A stretch of 64,000 nt of DNA from Methylopila turkensis. GTDB taxonomy: Bacteria > Pseudomonadota > Alphaproteobacteria > Rhizobiales > Methylopilaceae. Within the stretch, counting starts at the first letter, position 1; each line of letters starts with the position of its first letter. Under the pieces are notes generated by a model, which had not been told where the DNA came from, ran no database searches, and saw only the letters and a list, made by a program, of their open reading frames with translations. Of this stretch, positions 56,407-64,000 are shown one piece after another. Made by a program: the position numbers and the translations under genes. The stretch spans positions 1,235,610 to 1,299,609 of the forward strand of contig NZ_BSFL01000001.1 in NCBI RefSeq assembly GCF_027922325.1, in the 5' to 3' direction.

Positions 56407-58356
56407 ATGTTTCGCGACATAATGCCGACCGCCCTGCGCCGCCGTCCGAAAGGTCTCCAGCCGCCCATGCCGCTACGCCTCTCCGCCGCCATCGCCGCCT
56501 TCGCGCTCGCTTTCGCATCCCCCGCCCTCGCGCAGGAGACGCCGTCGACGCCCCCGGCCGCCGCGGAGATCAAGGCCCCGGACGCGAACCAGTGGAAGCA
56601 CGGCCTGTCGCTGTTCGGCGACGTGAAATATCCCCCGGACTTCAAGCATTTCGACTACGTCAACCCGGACGCGCCCAAGGGCGGCGCGGCGCGGCTCGCG
56701 ACCATCGGCACCTTCGACAGCCTCAACGGTTTCATCCGCAAGGGCAATCCGGCGGCGGGCTCGACGCTGATCTACGACGCGCTGATGACCGGCTCCTATG
56801 ACGAGCCGGCGACAGAGTACGGCCTGATCGCGGAGAGCGTGCGCCACCCCGCCGACTGGTCGTCGGTGACGTTCCGGCTGCGGCCCGAAGCGAAGTTCCA
56901 CGACGGCTCGCCGATCACCGTCGCCGACGTCATCTGGTCGTTCGAGACGCTGAAGCGCATCAACCCGATGATGTCGTTCTACTACAAGGACGTGACCAAG
57001 GCCGAGGAGACCGGCGAGCGCGAGGTCACCTTCACCTTCGCCGGGCCCGGCAACCGCGAGCTGCCGCAGATCATGGGCCAGCTCCAGATCCTGCCGAAGG
57101 CGTGGTGGGAAGGGACGGACGCGCAGGGGCGCAAGCGCAACATCGAGGAAGGCACGCTGGAGAAGCCGGTCGGGTCCGGACCTTACCGGGTCAAGGACAT
57201 GGCCCCCGGCCGCTGGATCTCCTACGAGCGCGTGCCGGACTACTGGGGCAAGGACCTCCCCGTCCGCAAGGGCGTGAACAATTTCGACGAGCTGCGCTTC
57301 GATTACTTCCGCGACACGACCGTGCTGGTCGAGGCGTTCAAGGGCGGCCAGTACGACTGGCGCGAGGAGAACAGCGCCAAGAACTGGGCGACCGCCTACA
57401 AATTCCCGGCGGCGGACGAGAAGCGTGTGATCCTGGAGACCTTCAAGGACACCCAGTCCGGCCGCATGCAGGGCTACGCCTTCAACACGCGGCGCGACAA
57501 GTTCAAAGACCCTCGGGTGCGCAGGGCGTTCAACCTCGCCTTCGACTTCGAGGAGATCAACAAGACCATCATGTTCGGGAGCTACGTCCGGATCGACAGC
57601 TACTTCCACGGCACCGAGCTTGCGTCGAAGGGGCTGCCCGAGGGCAAGGAGCTCGAGATCCTCGAAAGCGTCCGGGACAAGGTTCCGGCCGAGGTCTTCA
57701 CCACCGAATACAAGAACCCGGTCGGCGGCTCGCCGGAGCAGGCGCGCGCCAATCTGCGCGAGGCGGTGCGGCTGCTGCGGGAGGCCGGCTGGGAGGTCAA
57801 GGACCGCCGGCTCGTCAACGCCAAGACCGGCGAGCGCATGACGGTCGAGTTCATCTACGGCGACCCAAGCGCGGAGCGCATCCTCAGCTTCTACGCGCCG
57901 GCGCTGGAGCGGCTCGGCGTCGAGGTGCGGCAGCGCCTGCTCGACGACAGCCAGTATATCAACCGCATCCGCTCCCGCGACTTCGACGTCATCACCATGG
58001 GCTGGGGGCAGTCGCTCTCGCCCGGCAACGAACAGCGCGAATACTGGGGCTCCGACGCCGCGGACCGGCCCGGTTCGCAGAACGTCGTCGGCATCAAGGA
58101 CGCCGGCGTCGACGCTCTGATCGAGAAGATCGTCTACGCCAAGGACCGCGACGAGCTGACCGCCGCGACCCGGGCGCTCGACCGCGTGCTGCTGGCGCAC
58201 AACTTCGTCGTGCCGCAGTTCACCTCCGTCGAGGACCGCACCGCGCGCTGGAACCGCTTCTCCCGCCCCGACAACCTGCCGCCGCGCGGCGCGCTGTTCC
58301 CGACCCTGTGGTGGTGGGACGCCGAGAAGGCGAAGGCGACCGGGGGCCGTTCGTGA
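56407..58356 (+). CDS. Peptide ABC transporter periplasmic binding protein 1 (YejA-like, family 5)
   Basis: A protein of up to 649 residues. Signal peptide PLRLSAAIAAFALAFASPAL with AQ cleavage. SBP family 5 domain with WSSVTFRLRPEAKFHDGSPI, VGSGPYRVKDMAPGRWISYE and RRAFNLAFDFEEINKTIMF. The length and N-terminus (HGLSLFGDVKYPPDFKHFDY) fit YejA of the YejABEF importer for peptides (microcin C in E. coli). The ATG at 56467 may be the true start, since it begins directly at the signal peptide; the extra 20 residues are basic. First gene of the operon. Confidence 0.9.
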   Translation: MFRDIMPTALRRRPKGLQPPMPLRLSAAIAAFALAFASPALAQETPSTPPAAAEIKAPDANQWKHGLSLFGDVKYPPDFKHFDYVNPDAPKGGAARLATIGTFDSLNGFIRKGNPAAGSTLIYDALMTGSYDEPATEYGLIAESVRHPADWSSVTFRLRPEAKFHDGSPITVADVIWSFETLKRINPMMSFYYKDVTKAEETGEREVTFTFAGPGNRELPQIMGQLQILPKAWWEGTDAQGRKRNIEEGTLEKPVGSGPYRVKDMAPGRWISYERVPDYWGKDLPVRKGVNNFDELRFDYFRDTTVLVEAFKGGQYDWREENSAKNWATAYKFPAADEKRVILETFKDTQSGRMQGYAFNTRRDKFKDPRVRRAFNLAFDFEEINKTIMFGSYVRIDSYFHGTELASKGLPEGKELEILESVRDKVPAEVFTTEYKNPVGGSPEQARANLREAVRLLREAGWEVKDRRLVNAKTGERMTVEFIYGDPSAERILSFYAPALERLGVEVRQRLLDDSQYINRIRSRDFDVITMGWGQSLSPGNEQREYWGSDAADRPGSQNVVGIKDAGVDALIEKIVYAKDRDELTAATRALDRVLLAHNFVVPQFTSVEDRTARWNRFSRPDNLPPRGALFPTLWWWDAEKAKATGGRS

Positions 58357-60272
58357 GCGAGGGCGTCTCGCGGCGGGGCGCGCTCGCCTACGCCGGCGCG
58401 GCCGCCGCGTTCGGCCTGTTCCCGGCGGCGGCCCGCGCGGAGACCGAAGGCGCGCCGGCGGCGCCCGCGGCGGCCGAGGGCGACCCGCAGGCCTTCGGGC
58501 CCGAGCGCCACGGCCTGTCGGCGTTCGGGGAGCTGAAATACGGCCCCGACTTCAAGACGTTCGACTATGTGCGCGTCGACGCGCCCAAGGGCGGCTCCTA
58601 CTCCCAGACGCCGTCCACGATCGCGCTGAACCAGAACTTCACCACCTTCAACACGCTCAACGCGTACATCCTGAAGGGCGACGGCGCCGCCGGCATGGAG
58701 CTCGTCTTCGACACGCTGATGGCGCGCGCCTATGACGAGCCGGACGCGCTCTACGGCCTCGTGGCGCAATCGGTCGCGGTGTCGGGCGACGGGCTCGCCT
58801 TCCGGTTCCGGCTTCGGCCCGAAGCGCGCTTCCACGACGGCTCGCGGCTCACCGCCGAGGATGTGAAGTGGTCGTTCGAGACGCTGAAGGCCAAGGGCCA
58901 CCCGCTGATCGCGCAGCAGATCCGCGACCTCGAGGGCGTCGAGGTCGAGGGCGAAGGCGTCGTGGTGCTGCGGCTCTCGCCGAAGCGCACCCGTGACCTG
59001 CCGCTGACGCTCGCCGGCCTGCCGATCTTCTCCAAGGCCTGGTACGCGACCCGCGATTTCGACGCCGCGACAATGGAGCCGCCGCTCGGCTCCGGCCCCT
59101 ACAAGGTCGGCCGCATCGAGCCCGGCCGCAACATAACCTTCGAGCGTGTCGCCGACTGGTGGGCGAAGGACCTCCCCGTCAACGCCGGGCAGTTCAACTT
59201 CGACCGCGTCCGCTACGAGTTCTTCCGCGACCGGGCCGTCGCGTTCGAGGCGTTCAAGGGCAAGGCCTATCTGTTCCGCGAGGAGTTCACCTCGCGCGTC
59301 TGGGCCACGGGCTACGACTTCCCCGCGGTGCGCGAGGGCAAGGTCCGGCGCGAGACGCTGCCGGACCTGACGCCGTCGGGCGCACAGGGGCTATGGCTCA
59401 ACCTGCGCCGCGCGAAGTTCCAGGACCCGCGGACCCGCGCCGCCATCACGCTCGCCTTCGATTTCGAGTGGATGAACAAGAACCTGATGTTCGACGCCTA
59501 CAAGCGCACGGCCTCGGTGTTCCAGGGCGCGCCGGAGATGATGGCGACGGGCGTCGCCGAGGGCGCCGAGCTCGCTCTGCTGGAGCCGTTCCGCGGCAAG
59601 ATCCCGGACGAGGCGTTCGGCGAGCCGCTCACGCCGCCGGTCTCCGACGGCTCGGGCCAGGACCGCGCGCTGCTGCGCCAAGGCGCGAAGTTGCTGCGCG
59701 AGGCCGGCTGGACCACGAAGAACGGCCGCGCGACCAACGCCGCGGGCGAGGCGCTGACGATCGAGTTCCTGGAGTTCGAGCCGTCGTTCGAGCCGCACCT
59801 GAGCGCCTTCATCAAGAACCTGAAGGTGCTGGGGATCGAGGGGACCATCCGGCAGGTCGACCCGGCCCAGTTCCAGCAGCGCACCAACAGCTTCGACTTC
59901 GACGTGGTCAGCCGGCGCATGTCGATGAGCCCGACGCCGGGCGAAGGGCTGCGGCAGGTCTACTCGTCCGAATCCGCGAACCTGCCCGGTTCGCAGAACC
60001 TCTCCGGCGTCGCCAACCCGGCGGTGGATTCTCTGATCGAGACCATGATCGCCGCGAAGAGCCGGGACGAGCTCCATGTCGCCGCCCGCGCGCTCGACCG
60101 CGTGCTGCGCGCGCTCCGGACCTGGGTTCCGGCCTGGTACAAGGACACGCACACCCTCGCCTACTGGGACGCCTACGGCCGCCCGCCGGAGAAGCCGCGC
60201 TTCACCCGCGGCACGCTGGAGACGTGGTGGTGGGAGGCGGACAAGGCCGAGAAGGCGGGGGTGAAGGCGTGA
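58353..60272 (+). CDS. Peptide ABC transporter periplasmic binding protein 2 (YejA-like, Tat signal)
   Basis: A protein of 639 residues, homologous throughout to the preceding gene (HGLSAFGELKYGPDFKTFDY, FRFRLRPEARFHDGSRLTAE, LGSGPYKVGRIEPGRNITFE). The signal differs: SRRGALAYAGAAAAFGLFPA has a twin-arginine pair. It may thus fold before export by Tat. GTG at 58353 overlaps the stop of the first gene. Two tandem binding proteins before yejB are common in Hyphomicrobiales and likely serve different ligands. Confidence 0.9.
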   Translation: MSEGVSRRGALAYAGAAAAFGLFPAAARAETEGAPAAPAAAEGDPQAFGPERHGLSAFGELKYGPDFKTFDYVRVDAPKGGSYSQTPSTIALNQNFTTFNTLNAYILKGDGAAGMELVFDTLMARAYDEPDALYGLVAQSVAVSGDGLAFRFRLRPEARFHDGSRLTAEDVKWSFETLKAKGHPLIAQQIRDLEGVEVEGEGVVVLRLSPKRTRDLPLTLAGLPIFSKAWYATRDFDAATMEPPLGSGPYKVGRIEPGRNITFERVADWWAKDLPVNAGQFNFDRVRYEFFRDRAVAFEAFKGKAYLFREEFTSRVWATGYDFPAVREGKVRRETLPDLTPSGAQGLWLNLRRAKFQDPRTRAAITLAFDFEWMNKNLMFDAYKRTASVFQGAPEMMATGVAEGAELALLEPFRGKIPDEAFGEPLTPPVSDGSGQDRALLRQGAKLLREAGWTTKNGRATNAAGEALTIEFLEFEPSFEPHLSAFIKNLKVLGIEGTIRQVDPAQFQQRTNSFDFDVVSRRMSMSPTPGEGLRQVYSSESANLPGSQNLSGVANPAVDSLIETMIAAKSRDELHVAARALDRVLRALRTWVPAWYKDTHTLAYWDAYGRPPEKPRFTRGTLETWWWEADKAEKAGVKA

Positions 60273-60295
60273 GCGGTCGACTCGGACAGGCGACG

Positions 60296-60379
60296 CGCCC
60301 GGCGAAGCCGGGCGTCCACGCCTTCGACGTGGGGCGCAGCCTGAAGTCGTGGATACCCGCGCGAAGGCGCGGGCATGAC
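60296..60379. repeat. Palindromic element inside the yej operon, copy 2
   Basis: CCCGGCGAAGCCGGG (hairpin) is followed by GTCCACGCCTTCGACG on the left. GAAGTCGTGGATACCCGC, CGCGAAGGCGCGGGCATGAC on the right. The right half matches the element at 61572-61659 closely, the left half is more diverged. Sits in the 149-base gap between the second binding protein and yejB. Confidence 0.8.
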
Positions 60380-60421
60380 GCCGCGCCCCGCTCCCACCCC
60401 GCGTCGAGGGCCTGACCCCGC

Positions 60422-61534
60422 ATGCTCGCCTATGTCGCGCGTCGCCTGCTGCTGATCATCCCGACCATCCTCGGGATCATGCTGATCTCGTTCGTCATCA
60501 TCCAGTTCGCCCCCGGCGGGCCGGTGGAGCGCGTGATCGCGCAGGTGACAGGCCAGGACACCTCCGCCACCGCGCGGTTCTCCGGCGGATCCGGCTCCGA
60601 CCTGTCGCAGGCGCAGACCCAGCGCGGCGCCTCGAACGATCCGATCTCGTCCAAGTACCGGGGCGCGCAGGGGCTCGACCCCGAATTCATCCGCCAGCTC
60701 GAGCAGCAGTTCGGCTTCGACAAGCCGGCGCACGAGCGCTTCCTCAAGATGCTGTGGGACTACGCCCGGTTCGATTTCGGCCGCAGCTACTTCCGCGACA
60801 TCGACGTGATCGACCTCATCCTCGAGAAGATGCCGGTGTCGATCTCGCTCGGCCTCTGGATGACGCTGATCTCGTACCTGATCTCGGTGCCGCTCGGCGT
60901 CGCCAAGGCCGTGCGCGACGGCTCGCGCTTCGACGTCTGGACCTCGACCGTGGTCGTGATCGGCTACGCTATCCCCGGCTTCCTGTTCGCGATCCTGCTG
61001 ATCGTGCTGTTCGCGGGCGGCACCTTCCTCGACTGGTTCCCGCTCCGGGGACTGACCTCCGACAACTGGGACCAGCTCTCGCTCTGGGGCAAGATCGTCG
61101 ACTACTTCTGGCACCTGACGCTGCCGCTGCTGGCGCTTGGCATCTCCGCCTTCGCCACCACCACGCTGCTGACCAAGAACTCGTTCCTCGACGAAATCCG
61201 CAAGCAGTACGTCCAGACGGCGCGCATGAAGGGCCTGACCGAAAACCAGGTGCTCTACGGCCACGTGTTCCGCAACGCCATGCTGCTGCTGATCGCGGGC
61301 TTCCCCGGCGCCTTCATCGGCGCGTTCTTCTCCGGCTCGCTGCTGATCGAGACGATCTTCTCGCTCGACGGGCTCGGCCTGCTGGGCTTCGAGGCGATCG
61401 TGAACCGCGACTACGCCGTGGTGTTCGCGAACCTCTACATCTTCTCGCTGCTGGGCCTCGTCGTCGCGCTGATCTCCGACCTCAGCTACATGTGGGTCGA
61501 CCCCCGCATCGACTTCGAGACGCGGGAGGTGTGA
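60422..61534 (+). CDS. yejB: Peptide ABC transporter permease YejB-like
   Basis: An inner membrane permease of 370 residues. N-terminal helix [20 protein letters not shown], a periplasmic loop of about 100 residues with a Ser/Gln-rich part ([19 protein letters not shown]), then five helices with the permease signature around [20 protein letters not shown] and the EAA-like loop. The C-terminus [20 protein letters not shown] is characteristic of YejB. Works with YejE and the ATPase YejF. Confidence 0.95.
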   Translation: MLAYVARRLLLIIPTILGIMLISFVIIQFAPGGPVERVIAQVTGQDTSATARFSGGSGSDLSQAQTQRGASNDPISSKYRGAQGLDPEFIRQLEQQFGFDKPAHERFLKMLWDYARFDFGRSYFRDIDVIDLILEKMPVSISLGLWMTLISYLISVPLGVAKAVRDGSRFDVWTSTVVVIGYAIPGFLFAILLIVLFAGGTFLDWFPLRGLTSDNWDQLSLWGKIVDYFWHLTLPLLALGISAFATTTLLTKNSFLDEIRKQYVQTARMKGLTENQVLYGHVFRNAMLLLIAGFPGAFIGAFFSGSLLIETIFSLDGLGLLGFEAIVNRDYAVVFANLYIFSLLGLVVALISDLSYMWVDPRIDFETREV

Positions 61535-61571
61535 GGCCCATGACAGCCCTGCCCTCTCCGGCACGTTCTCC

Positions 61572-61659
61572 GTCATGCCCGGCGAAGCCGGGTATCCACG
61601 ACTTCGGCGTCGAGCGTGGCCCAAAGTCGTCGATACCCGCGCGAAGGCGCGGGCATGAC
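61572..61659. repeat. Palindromic element inside the yej operon, copy 3
   Basis: GTCATGCCCGGCGAAGCCGG and GTATCCACGACTT on the left mirror AAGTCGTCGATACC and CGCGAAGGCGCGGGCATGAC on the right (one mismatch in the long arm). It fills most of the 169-base gap between yejB and yejE. Confidence 0.85.
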
Positions 61660-61703
61660 GGCGAGGGCTATCCGATCCGACCGCGTTCCGGCCGGGGCGT
61701 CGC

Positions 61704-62915
61704 ATGACCAACGCCGCCACCGCCGTCCCCCCGCCCTCGCCCGGCGCGCCGCCGATGCCGGCCGCGCCGCGCGGAAAACTGTCGCCGATCAACCGGCGGC
61801 GGTTCGCGAACTTCCGGGCCAACCGGCGCGGCTACTGGTCGCTCGCGCTGTTCCTTCTGCTGTTCTTCGTCACGCTGTTCGCCGAGTTCATCGCCAACGA
61901 CAAGCCGTTCCTCGTGAAGCACGACGGCGCGTTCTACGTGCCGGCGGTTATGTTCTATCCGGAGACCGCCTTCGGCGGCGACTTCGACACCGAGGCGGAC
62001 TACCGCGACCCCTATCTGCAGAAGCTGATCAAGGACAGCGGCGGCTACATGGTCTGGCCGCCGATCCGCTACTCCTACCGCACCATCAACCTGAACCTGC
62101 CGACGCCGGCGCCCTCGGCCCCGACCTGGATGCTGACGGACGAGCAGTGTTCGAAGGCCTCCGTCGGGCGGACGCCGGACGGCGACGCCGCGCCGACGCA
62201 AGGCGGGAACGCGCCCAAGGCCCGGACCTGCGCCGACCTCGAATGGAACTGGCTCGGCACCGACGACCAGGGCCGCGACGTGCTCGCCCGGCTGATCTAC
62301 GGGTTCCGGCTCTCCGTGCTGTTCGGGCTCGCGCTCGCCATCCTGTCGTCGGTCATCGGCGTGGTCGCCGGCGCGGTGCAGGGCTATTTCGGCGGCTGGA
62401 TCGACCTGCTGTTCCAGCGTTTCATCGAGATCTGGACCTCGGTGCCGACGCTCTACCTGCTGATCATCATCTCGTCCGTGCTGGCGCCGAACGTGTGGGT
62501 GCTGCTCGGCATCCTGCTGCTGTTCTCCTGGACCGCGCTCGTCGGCGTGGTGCGCGCCGAGTTCCTGCGCGGGCGGAACTTCGAATATGTCCGCGCCGCG
62601 CGCGCGCTCGGCGTCTCCGACGGCGCCATCATGTTCCGCCACCTGCTGCCGAACGCGATGGTGGCGACGCTGACCTTCATGCCCTTCATCCTGTCCGGCT
62701 CGATCACCACGCTGACCGCGCTCGACTTCCTCGGCTTCGGCCTGCCGCCGGGATCGCCCTCGCTCGGCGAACTGCTCAGCCAGGGCAAGTCGAACCTGCA
62801 GGCGCCCTGGCTCGGCATCTCGGGCTTCCTCGTCATCGCGATCATGCTGTCGCTGCTGATCTTCGTAGGCGAAGCCGTCCGCGACGCCTTCGACCCGCGG
62901 AAGACGTTCCGATGA
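61704..62915 (+). CDS. yejE: Peptide ABC transporter permease YejE-like
   Basis: A permease of 403 residues. Cytoplasmic Pro/Ala-rich N-terminus (1-35), first helix YWSLALFLLLFFVTLFAEFI, a large periplasmic loop (about 65-185) ending WNWLGTDDQGRDVLARLIYG, then five helices with the EAA loop VRAARALGVSDGAIMFRHLL and C-terminal SLLIFVGEAVRDAFDPRKTF. Partner of YejB. The ATPase gene does not follow directly; a toxin-antitoxin-like pair intervenes. Confidence 0.95.
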   Translation: MTNAATAVPPPSPGAPPMPAAPRGKLSPINRRRFANFRANRRGYWSLALFLLLFFVTLFAEFIANDKPFLVKHDGAFYVPAVMFYPETAFGGDFDTEADYRDPYLQKLIKDSGGYMVWPPIRYSYRTINLNLPTPAPSAPTWMLTDEQCSKASVGRTPDGDAAPTQGGNAPKARTCADLEWNWLGTDDQGRDVLARLIYGFRLSVLFGLALAILSSVIGVVAGAVQGYFGGWIDLLFQRFIEIWTSVPTLYLLIIISSVLAPNVWVLLGILLLFSWTALVGVVRAEFLRGRNFEYVRAARALGVSDGAIMFRHLLPNAMVATLTFMPFILSGSITTLTALDFLGFGLPPGSPSLGELLSQGKSNLQAPWLGISGFLVIAIMLSLLIFVGEAVRDAFDPRKTFR

Positions 62916-62936
62916 GACGGGTGTAGGATGCGGGCC

Positions 62937-63197
62937 ATGGACGAGCGCGAGAAGATCATCCGCGAGGACTACCCGGTCGAGCGCCTGCCCGAGGACCTGC
63001 GCGAGGGCCTCGGCGACGCGGCGCGGGTCAAGGTGACGGTGGAGCGGGCGCCGAGCCTGCGCGACCAGAAGCTTGCGAACTGGACCGAAATCAAAGCTCT
63101 TATCGAGGAGCTTCATCGCTCGCCGGGGTTCGTTCCGGTGACGACCGAAGAGGCGGTGGCTCGCGTCCGCGAGCTGCGGGACGAATGGGACCGCTGA
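62937..63197 (+). CDS. Putative antitoxin of the PIN-domain toxin
   Basis: A protein of 86 residues, acidic and mostly helical: MDEREKIIREDYPVERLPED, DAARVKVTVE strand, then LRDQKLANWTEIKALIEELH and VTTEEAVARVRELRDEWDR. It is unlike the classic AbrB or RHH antitoxins. The role is inferred from its position 3 bases before a PIN-domain gene and from the toxin-binding-like C-terminus. Start at 62937 has AGGA eight bases before it; another ATG at 62928 lacks that. Lies 21 bases after yejE. Confidence 0.7.
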   Translation: MDEREKIIREDYPVERLPEDLREGLGDAARVKVTVERAPSLRDQKLANWTEIKALIEELHRSPGFVPVTTEEAVARVRELRDEWDR

Positions 63198-63200
63198 GGC

Positions 63201-63680
63201 TTGCCGCTTCGGGCCTATTTCGACGCGAACGCGCTGATCCGGGGCGTCGAGGCCGATGACTCCGTCGCGATCGCCGTCCGCCGCCTGCTGGAGACAGGCG
63301 ACGTCGCTCCCGTCTCCAGCGAGCTCACGCTGGCGGAAGTGCTTGTCCTCCCGCTGCGAAGAGCGCGTACCGACCCGTCCGATCCGACGGCGCGGGTGTG
63401 GCGGTCGACCTACGAAGCGTTTTTTCGGGGATCGGGGACTCTGGAGGCCGTTCCGGTATCGGCTGCGCTGCTGTTCAAGGCCGCCGAACTTCGCGCCGAG
63501 CACAGGGCCCTGCGGCTGCCGGACGCCATCCATCTTGCAACCTGCCTGTCGGCCGGCTGCGACGTCATGATCACGCAGGACACGGGTCTCCTTGCGGCGT
63601 CGAGCGCCTACCTGCCCACATGTCCGCTGATCGAAGCCGAAATGACCGCCCTGTTCGAGAAGGCCGCCGCGCGCCCATGA
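63201..63680 (+). CDS. PIN-domain ribonuclease toxin (VapC-like)
   Basis: A protein of 159 residues. The acidic active-site residues of PIN nucleases are visible: Asp8 in AYFDANALIRG, Glu46 in SSELTLAEVL, Asp108 in LRLPDAIHLATC and Asp127 in VMITQDTGL. VapC-type toxins cleave tRNA or rRNA. TTG at 63201 is the only start that keeps the first Asp. Its stop overlaps the yejF start by four bases (ATGA), so toxin and transporter ATPase are translationally coupled. Codon use is similar to its neighbours, with slightly lower GC. Confidence 0.85.
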   Translation: MPLRAYFDANALIRGVEADDSVAIAVRRLLETGDVAPVSSELTLAEVLVLPLRRARTDPSDPTARVWRSTYEAFFRGSGTLEAVPVSAALLFKAAELRAEHRALRLPDAIHLATCLSAGCDVMITQDTGLLAASSAYLPTCPLIEAEMTALFEKAAARP

Positions 63681-64000
63681 CCGACGCCCCCCTGCTCTCC
63701 GTCCGCGACCTGTCCGTCGACTTCGCCCGCGAGGGCGGGCGGGCGCTCGCGGTCGACCGCGTATCGTTCGATCTCGCCAAGGGCGAGACGCTCGCGATCG
63801 TGGGCGAAAGCGGCTCGGGCAAGTCGGTGACGGCGCTGTCGATCGTGAAGCTGCTGGCCTACCCGGCCGCGGGGCATCCTTCCGGCGAGATCCTGTTCAA
63901 GGGCCGCGACCTGCTGAAGGCCTCGGAGCGGGAGCTGCGCAAGGTGCGCGGCGCGGACATCACCATGGTGTTCCAGGAGCCGATGACCTCGCTCAACCCG
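63677..64000 (+). CDS. yejF: Peptide ABC transporter ATP-binding protein YejF-like, 3' end cut by window
   Basis: The first 108 residues of the ATPase. Walker A GESGSGKS lies at 43-50, and the Q-loop region ITMVFQEPMTSLNP ends at the window edge. LLSVRDLSVDFAREGGRALA is the usual N-terminus. YejF is about 530-620 residues with two ABC domains, so most is missing. It begins inside the stop of the PIN toxin. Confidence 0.95.
   Translation, partial: MTDAPLLSVRDLSVDFAREGGRALAVDRVSFDLAKGETLAIVGESGSGKSVTALSIVKLLAYPAAGHPSGEILFKGRDLLKASERELRKVRGADITMVFQEPMTSLNP

Noticed and set aside
61668..63533. Antisense frame of 621 codons over yejE and the toxin pair
   Set aside because: No domains, Arg/Gln/Asp-rich; yejE and PIN motifs on the plus strand are clear.

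Overview
High-GC alphaproteobacterial chromosome, most likely order Hyphomicrobiales. This is inferred from conserved gene neighbourhoods (comF/grxC/nitrilase/DUF1178, argJ/parvulin/secA, dnaX/ybaB/recR, def/fmt/truA), a membrane-anchored CycM-like cytochrome c, an IalB-like protein, and intergenic palindromes of a kind common in that group. Genus cannot be fixed from sequence alone. The window is almost entirely coding. There are no rRNA genes, and I saw no tRNA genes, IS elements or CRISPR arrays.

Layout. 1-4.7 kb: 3' part of a polyprenyl diphosphate synthase, a ParDE-type toxin-antitoxin pair with its operator, YnfA, ispE and a TPR protein carrying an internal LysM domain. 4.8-9.4 kb: trhO-slyX-DNA glycosylase-esterase as an overlapping operon, an HNH protein, a PHB-depolymerase-like esterase and DUF3297. 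9.5-15.3 kb: ketopantoate reductase, a YciI-like frame without a normal start, a divergent sucCD-like acyl-CoA ligase pair, then dapD and dapE (lysine/diaminopimelate). 15.3-22.3 kb: a type II secretion cluster on the minus strand (gspD, prepilin peptidase, gspF, G, H, I, J, K). It has no gspE, C, L or M, and its secretin appears to be a lipoprotein. 22.5-31.3 kb: Tat-exported beta-helix protein, an FtsK-type translocase without membrane segments, DUF1178, nitrilase-like protein, glutaredoxin, ComF, cyclopropane fatty acid synthase, methyltransferase and an orphan Flp pilin. 31.4-39.4 kb: mutT, argJ, parvulin, secA, leuC and a GNAT acetyltransferase. 39.4-43.9 kb: two tandem small basic secreted proteins, a zincin, a YkvA protein, quinone oxidoreductase, an ECF sigma factor and an IalB-like protein. 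43.9-54.6 kb: truA, fmt, def, rmuC, recR, ybaB, dnaX, a probable RNase H-fold protein, nudC, pheA and kdsB. 54.8-64 kb: a three-haem cytochrome c made by internal duplication, then a yej-type peptide ABC transporter operon with two binding proteins, two permeases and the start of the ATPase, cut by the window edge.

Most unusual items. A PIN-domain toxin and its small partner sit inside the yej operon between the second permease and the ATPase, and the toxin stop overlaps the ATPase start. The cytochrome c has two nearly identical haem domains plus a third. Large palindromic intergenic elements recur between genes, including between cistrons of the yej operon and on both sides of recR. One copy carries two extra hairpins inserted in the loop of its first hairpin.
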